Assembly (NCBI GenBank): GCA_900549705.1
Contig: URPI01000079.1
Span: forward strand, 1-9,869
Length of the DNA stretch: 9,869 nt
Reading direction: 5' to 3'
DNA from: an uncultured Eubacteriales bacterium
GTDB lineage: Bacteria > Bacillota > Clostridia > Oscillospirales > Oscillospiraceae
Shown: one piece after another, positions 7,335-9,869 of the stretch
Layout: each line of letters opens with the position of its first letter
Numbering within the stretch: position 1 is the stretch's first letter
Notes under the pieces: generated by a model
Databases searched by the model: none
Seen by the model: only the letters and a program-made list of their open reading frames with translations
What the model was told of the DNA's origin: nothing
Translations under genes and position numbers: made by a program

Positions 7335-7431
7335 TCAGATAAGAGATAATAGAGAATAATGAATAGATAATAGTGATTTTGACCGCTTCATGGGCGTTTC
7401 ACCTATTCACTATTCACTATTCACTCTTCAC
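7315..7431. repeat. Inverted-repeat element with facing heptamer tandem arrays
   Basis: A perfect 10-bp inverted repeat, GAAACGCCCA at 7315-7324 and TGGGCGTTTC at 7391-7400, brackets an AT-rich core. Within it, 7342-7376 reads as five degenerate heptamers (ending ATAGATA, ATAGTGA). Just outside, 7404-7431 holds three exact TATTCAC heptamers plus TCTTCAC, roughly complementary to the first block. The whole could fold into a long imperfect hairpin. It codes for nothing recognisable. A non-autonomous MITE-like insertion is the likeliest reading, but no target-site duplication was identified. Confidence 0.5.
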
Positions 7432-7472
7432 TTGCCGTCAAGTCCTGCTCTATTCGAGAACCATTAAACACG

Positions 7473-7513
7473 CGCCCTGTAGGGGTTGCCAAACCGGCAC
7501 TCTCTACAGGGCG
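7473..7513. repeat. Inverted repeat between convergent genes
   Basis: CGCCCTGTAG (7473-7482) and CTACAGGGCG (7504-7513) are perfect 10-bp arms, and an inner GCC/GGC pair adds to the stem. It contains TGTAGGGG, the core of the other repeats. It lies 13 nt beyond the stop of the minus-strand gene but has no T run on either strand, so a terminator role is possible but not supported. Confidence 0.5.
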
Positions 7514-7526
7514 TGAACTGTTAATT

Positions 7527-8009
7527 TCAGTAATAAAACCCTTCCTGGTAAAGCAGCTTTGCAAACTCAAAAATCTGCTTCCCATCCACATCAAAGGGAA
7601 AAACAAAGGAAAATCCAATCTCTTTTTCGTCGCAAATGCGGATATTCTCTTTCAAGTCCTGCTCCGTCTGTTCGGGGCGATAGAAATCCGCAAGGTAATC
7701 TTCAATGCCGTATGCTTCAAATTCATATTCGGCAAGCTTTTCAAAGGGAAACGCCAGTGCCGCATCTCGTTTCAGCTTCGTAGATACGGTAATTTTATCA
7801 AAGGGAAGCTCAATATCGCACAGGCCCGTTACCCCAATCACCGGGATGGGATAGGATTCCCGGCACCAATTTCCGGCTTCATCCTTGTGATAATGCCCGT
7901 TATACCAGCCGGATTCCACTCCAAAGCCCCCATGGGACAGGGCGCGGACAAGCGCCGCCTGTTTCAGCTCCAAGGGATAATAAATTTCATTCAATGCCTG
8001 CCTGTCCAT
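7527..8009 (-). CDS. Hypothetical protein, 160 aa
   Basis: I do not recognise this family. The protein begins MDRQALNEIYYPLELKQAAL and is soluble-looking, acidic and rich in Tyr and Phe, with no signal peptide, membrane segment or obvious catalytic motif. A histidine/tryptophan-rich patch, GWYNGHYHKDEAGNW at 34-48, and a region with CDIELPFDKITVSTKLKRDA at 64-83 stand out. The frame is open to 8111, but the ATG at 8009 has AGGAAGGA upstream and a promoter just before it, whereas the longer form would start inside the rplT terminator. A-rich codon use is more marked than in the neighbouring genes. It is a single-gene unit, convergent with glgA and downstream of the rplT terminator on the same strand. 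Its promoter, ribosome binding site and intact frame make it a credible real gene of unknown role. Confidence 0.8.
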   Translation of the reverse strand: MDRQALNEIYYPLELKQAALVRALSHGGFGVESGWYNGHYHKDEAGNWCRESYPIPVIGVTGLCDIELPFDKITVSTKLKRDAALAFPFEKLAEYEFEAYGIEDYLADFYRPEQTEQDLKENIRICDEKEIGFSFVFPFDVDGKQIFEFAKLLYQEGFYY

Positions 8010-8044
8010 CCAATTTTCCTTCCTGCATCCAAAATACCCGGTAA

Positions 8045-8053
8045 TTGTACCAC
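8045..8053 (-). promoter_or_regulatory. Extended -10 promoter of the 160-aa gene
   Basis: The minus strand reads TGgTACAAT, an extended -10 element five of six to consensus, about 36 nt before the ATG. The -35 position 17 bp upstream (TGGAAT) is poor, which extended -10 promoters tolerate. Confidence 0.5.
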
Positions 8054-8082
8054 AAACGGGCGGACAATTCCACCGTCTGCGC

Positions 8083-8117
8083 AAAAGAAAACCCCGTGGC
8101 TTAAAAAACACGGGGTA
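8083..8117 (-). terminator. Intrinsic terminator of the infC-rpmI-rplT operon
   Basis: On the minus strand ACCCCGTG and CACGGGGT form an 8-bp stem with a 10-nt loop, followed by TTTCTTTT, 22 nt after the rplT stop. Confidence 0.9.
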
Positions 8118-8139
8118 AAATTCTATGCAGCTGAAATGC

Positions 8140-8496
8140 TTACTTCAGGGCAGCCTTGGCCTGCTCCACAACAGCAGCGAAAGCAACGCTGTCCTGGATA
8201 GCCATCTCGGACAGGCTCTTGCGGTTCATGGTGATGCCAGCCTTGTGGACACCGTTCATGAAGGTGGAGTAGTTCATGCCGAAGGGAGCAACAGCAGCGC
8301 TCAGACGGGCAATCCACATGGTGCGGAATGCACGCTTCTTCTCCTTACGGCCTGCGAAAGCGTAGTTGCCGGACTTCATAACGGCCTGCTTGGCCATCTT
8401 GAAGTGCTTGGACTTGGAACCCCAGTAGCCCTTGGCCAGCTTCAGGGTAGCATTTCTTCTCTTGCGCGTCATCATTGCGCCTTTAACTCTTGCCAT
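8140..8496 (-). CDS. rplT: 50S ribosomal protein L20
   Basis: This 118-aa protein is full length for L20. It starts MARVKGAMMTRKRRNATLKLAKGYWG-like, with the basic N-terminal extension that threads into 23S rRNA and a globular C-terminal domain containing RLSAAVAPFGMNYSTFM. It is an early 50S assembly protein and in Bacillota also represses its own operon by binding the leader mRNA. AGGAGG lies 7 nt before the ATG. It is the last gene of the infC-rpmI-rplT operon, 25 nt after rpmI. Confidence 0.98.
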   Translation of the reverse strand: MARVKGAMMTRKRRNATLKLAKGYWGSKSKHFKMAKQAVMKSGNYAFAGRKEKKRAFRTMWIARLSAAVAPFGMNYSTFMNGVHKAGITMNRKSLSEMAIQDSVAFAAVVEQAKAALK

Positions 8497-8521
8497 TTCT
8501 GTATCCTCCTATCCTTTATCC

Positions 8522-8719
8522 TTATTTGTACGGAATCATCTTCTTGATTGCATCCACATTGGTCATATCGGCGTATGCGGTTGCGCGCAGATGACGGGTA
8601 CGCTTGGTGGTCTTCTTGGTCAGGATATGGGATTTGAAAGCCTGTGCTCTCTTCACCTTACCGGTCTTGGTCAGGTTGAATCTCTTTTTCGCACCGCTAT
8701 GGGTTTTCAGCTTGGGCAT
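8522..8719 (-). CDS. rpmI: 50S ribosomal protein L35
   Basis: This 65-aa, very basic protein has the standard L35 opening MPKLKTHSGAKKRF and standard length; it is a structural protein of the large ribosomal subunit. The frame stays open upstream to 8854, inside infC, but AAGGAG 8 nt before the ATG at 8719 and the family start fix the shorter form. It sits between infC (37-nt gap) and rplT (25-nt gap), the conserved order. Confidence 0.98.
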   Translation of the reverse strand: MPKLKTHSGAKKRFNLTKTGKVKRAQAFKSHILTKKTTKRTRHLRATAYADMTNVDAIKKMIPYK

Positions 8720-8756
8720 AAATAGTTCTCCTTCCGTATCTATAAAGTAATTATGT

Positions 8757-9275
8757 TTACTTGCTATTTTTCGGAGCCAGGAACATGGCCATAAAGCGGC
8801 CTTCCAGCTTGGGGTTCTTTTCCATGGAGGCAATTTCAGCGCAGGCATCTGCAAAGTCCATCAGGAGCTTTTCGCCCAGGTTGGTGTGTGCCATTTCACG
8901 GCCACGGAAGCGGACGCTGACCTTGACCCGGTTGCCGTCCTGCAAGAACTTCTGAGCAGCCTTGATTTTGGTATTCAGGTCGTTGGTGTCAATGCTGGGG
9001 CTCATGCGGATTTCCTTGACTTCCACCACCCGCTGATTTTTCTTGGCTTCCTTTTCCCGCTTCTTCTGGTCAAAGCAGAATTTGGAATAGTCCATGATTT
9101 TGCACACCGGGGGGACGGCGTTGGGGGAAATCTTTACAAGGTCGAAGCCCTGCCCCTCTGCCATGGCATTGGCCTGAGCGGCAGAAACAATGCCCAGCTG
9201 GGCGCCATCGGCACCGATAAGCCGGATTTCCTTGTCACGAATCTCCTCATTGAGCTGATGTTCTAACTTTGCGAT
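8757..9275 (-). CDS. infC: Translation initiation factor IF-3, probable AUC start codon
   Basis: This is IF-3 of about 172 aa. It binds the 30S subunit, keeps it apart from the 50S and proofreads start codons and initiator tRNA. The N-terminal domain carries LNEEIRDKEIRLIGADGAQLGIV and PPVCKIMDYSKF, followed by a charged linker (QKKREKEAKKNQ) and a C-terminal domain with KIAAQ-like helices and VRFRGRE. The frame opens at a TTG at 9290, but that codon and the next GTG are part of or abut the Shine-Dalgarno sequence GGAGG itself. The codon at correct spacing, 8 nt after GGAGG, is ATC at 9275-9273, which begins (M)AKLEHQLNEEI. Rare AUU/AUC/AUA starts are a known infC feature that allows IF-3 to repress itself. 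The first downstream ATG would remove conserved N-terminal residues. The gene heads the operon with rpmI and rplT. Confidence 0.95.
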   Translation of the reverse strand: MAKLEHQLNEEIRDKEIRLIGADGAQLGIVSAAQANAMAEGQGFDLVKISPNAVPPVCKIMDYSKFCFDQKKREKEAKKNQRVVEVKEIRMSPSIDTNDLNTKIKAAQKFLQDGNRVKVSVRFRGREMAHTNLGEKLLMDFADACAEIASMEKNPKLEGRFMAMFLAPKNSK

Positions 9276-9282
9276 GGTAAGC

Positions 9283-9287
9283 ACCTC
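9283..9287 (-). promoter_or_regulatory. infC ribosome binding site, decides the non-AUG start
   Basis: GGAGG on the minus strand ends 8 nt before ATC at 9275. The TTG and GTG codons in the same frame overlap or adjoin this site and cannot be served by it. Confidence 0.8.
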
Positions 9288-9299
9288 CAAAAAAGCAGC

Positions 9300-9324
9300 A
9301 AAAAAACGGATGCCAAAGCACCCG
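9300..9324 (-). terminator. Leader terminator (attenuator) upstream of infC
   Basis: CGGGTGC-tttg-GCATCCG on the minus strand forms a 7-bp stem with one G-U pair, directly followed by seven T residues, 12 nt before GGAGG. Its place between a strong promoter and infC argues for conditional termination. Confidence 0.72.
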
Positions 9325-9429
9325 CTGCACGCACTCCTGCCCCAACAGAGGGGAGGAAAGGACGTATCAACCGTTTTGCTTTTATCGCTTACGGTGAGGC
9401 GGATGTTCAGCCTTCTTGATTACCTGAGT

Positions 9430-9458
9430 ATTCTAGCACGACTTTTCCCCGTTGTCAA
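9430..9458 (-). promoter_or_regulatory. Sigma-A promoter of infC-rpmI-rplT
   Basis: TTGACA (9453-9458), a 17-bp spacer and TAGAAT (9430-9435) on the minus strand form a near-consensus promoter, as expected for a ribosomal protein operon. Confidence 0.88.
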
Positions 9459-9513
9459 TAAGTATTTACAGAACTTTTTTGATATAAAGCGACTGAAACC
9501 CACATACAATTTT

Positions 9514-9544
9514 TGTAGGGGCGGATATCCTATCCGCCCCTACA
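9514..9544. repeat. Perfect 14-bp inverted repeat, dispersed repeat family
   Basis: TGTAGGGGCGGATA and TATCCGCCCCTACA are perfect arms around a 3-nt loop. There is no T run on either strand, so it is not a typical terminator. The arm's TGTAGGGGCGG also occurs at 7294, and shorter versions occur at 7479 and 3207, all in gaps between genes, which marks a dispersed palindromic repeat. The rest of the gap from 9459 to 9597 shows nothing further that I can name. Confidence 0.7.
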
Positions 9545-9597
9545 GTGGCGTGCGTAATTATCCAGGCTGCATAAACTGCGCAATGGCTGGTTACAAT

Positions 9598-9869
9598 TTA
9601 CAGGAATCCGACCCGCGTGCCGGCAGTGTCCGTAAAGGTGGAGCACACCTCCAGCGGAATCCCATGCTCCATGGCAATTCGGACGCACTTGGGGTGAAGC
9701 ACCTGTGCGCCGTTTTCCGCCAGCGCCAACATTTGCCCATAGCCGATGCTGGTAAAGCGGGCGGCATTTGCGTGCAGCCGGGGGTCTTCCTCATACACCC
9801 CGTCCACGTCCGTGTAAATGCGGCAGAGGTCGGCATTCAGCGCCGCTGCCAGGGCTGCCGCCGTGGTGT
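9598..9869 (-). CDS. lysC: Aspartate kinase, C-terminal end of catalytic domain, no ACT domain
   Basis: The 90 visible residues are the end of an amino-acid kinase domain. TTAAALAAAL continues the family's GGSDTTA motif, IYTDVDGVYEEDPR is the nucleotide-binding signature of aspartokinases, and GQMLALAENGAQVLHPKCV is the conserved helix after it. Aspartokinase phosphorylates L-aspartate in the first step of lysine, threonine and methionine synthesis. Most of the gene lies beyond the right edge. The stop (TAA) comes right after GTRVGFL, where most aspartokinases continue into two ACT domains that bind lysine or threonine. No ACT-like coding follows before the repeat at 9544, in any frame I can read. 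So this is either an ACT-less form or a gene shortened at its 3' end. The symbol is by family; paralogues are common. Confidence 0.85.
   Translation of the reverse strand, partial: TTAAALAAALNADLCRIYTDVDGVYEEDPRLHANAARFTSIGYGQMLALAENGAQVLHPKCVRIAMEHGIPLEVCSTFTDTAGTRVGFL

Larger units (their letters stand above)
9276..9423 (-). promoter_or_regulatory. Structured infC leader, candidate L20-type attenuator
   Basis: The leader between promoter and infC is about 148 nt and highly structured. It contains an ACCGT/ACGGT stem (9395-9370), a strong TCCTCCCC-tctgtt-GGGG-c-AGGA hairpin (9357-9335) and an intrinsic terminator just before the ribosome binding site. The upstream CATCCG (9405-9400) duplicates the terminator's right arm and could pair with its left arm instead, giving a terminator/antiterminator switch. 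In Bacillota the L20 protein controls infC-rpmI-rplT through such a leader. Assignment to that family is inference, not a covariance-model hit. Confidence 0.6.

Noticed and set aside
7404..7431. Tandem heptamers considered as a CRISPR-like array
   Set aside because: The units are 7 nt with no spacers, and no cas genes are present.
7438..7664. Direct repeat of the 13-mer TCAAGTCCTGCTC at 7438 and 7652, considered as a partial duplication of the 160-aa gene
   Set aside because: The flanks do not match, and one 13-mer match is expected by chance in about 10 kb.
8010..8111. The longer 194-aa form of the hypothetical protein
   Set aside because: The added 34 residues would begin inside the rplT terminator and cross the gene's own promoter; the ATG at 8009 has the ribosome binding site.
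1..9869. A new defence, mobile or biosynthetic system
   Set aside because: All multi-gene units seen here are known housekeeping operons (citrate synthesis, glycogen synthesis, translation). The only unknown protein stands alone, so there is no evidence for a novel system in this window.

Overview
The window reads as chromosomal core DNA from an anaerobic Bacillota of the class Clostridia, most likely a gut Oscillospirales (Oscillospiraceae/Ruminococcaceae-like) organism. The reasons are a glgC-glgD-glgA operon (GlgD is a Bacillota hallmark), a LeuA-like protein that best fits the anaerobic Re-type citrate synthase, the infC-rpmI-rplT order, strong AGGAGG ribosome binding sites, near-consensus sigma-A promoters, moderately high GC in genes and AT-rich gaps. 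The genus assignment is inference.

Layout. (1) Positions 1-3028, minus strand: a three-gene operon, transcribed right to left as Re-citrate synthase, FCD-type GntR regulator, then aconitase (cut by the left edge). It makes citrate from oxaloacetate and acetyl-CoA and isomerises it to isocitrate, the oxidative arm that supplies 2-oxoglutarate and glutamate in fermenters. A consensus promoter (TTGACA, 16 bp, TATAAT) carries a perfect 12-bp palindrome over its start site, the expected kind of operator for the co-encoded GntR protein. (2) 3029-3485: a divergent intergenic region with small hairpins, a copy of a dispersed GTAGGGGCG repeat motif and AT-rich promoter candidates. (3) 3486-7241, plus strand: glgC, glgD, glgA, tightly packed, closed by a strong terminator. 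They convert glucose-1-phosphate to ADP-glucose and then to glycogen. (4) 7281-7526: a repeat-rich gap with several inverted repeats and heptamer tandem blocks, apparently REP/MITE-like. (5) 7527-8009, minus: an unrecognised 160-aa protein. (6) 8083-9458, minus: the infC-rpmI-rplT translation operon with promoter, structured leader that looks like an L20-type attenuator, a probable AUC start codon on infC, and a terminator. (7) 9514-9544: a perfect 14-bp inverted repeat. (8) 9598-9869, minus: the 3' end of an aspartate kinase gene that stops directly after the catalytic domain, without ACT domains.

I found no phage, defence, CRISPR, tRNA or rRNA features and no clearly new multi-gene system. 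The most useful observations are regulatory: the GntR operator on the citrate operon, the non-AUG infC start with its attenuator leader, the ACT-less aspartokinase and the repeat elements confined to the gaps.
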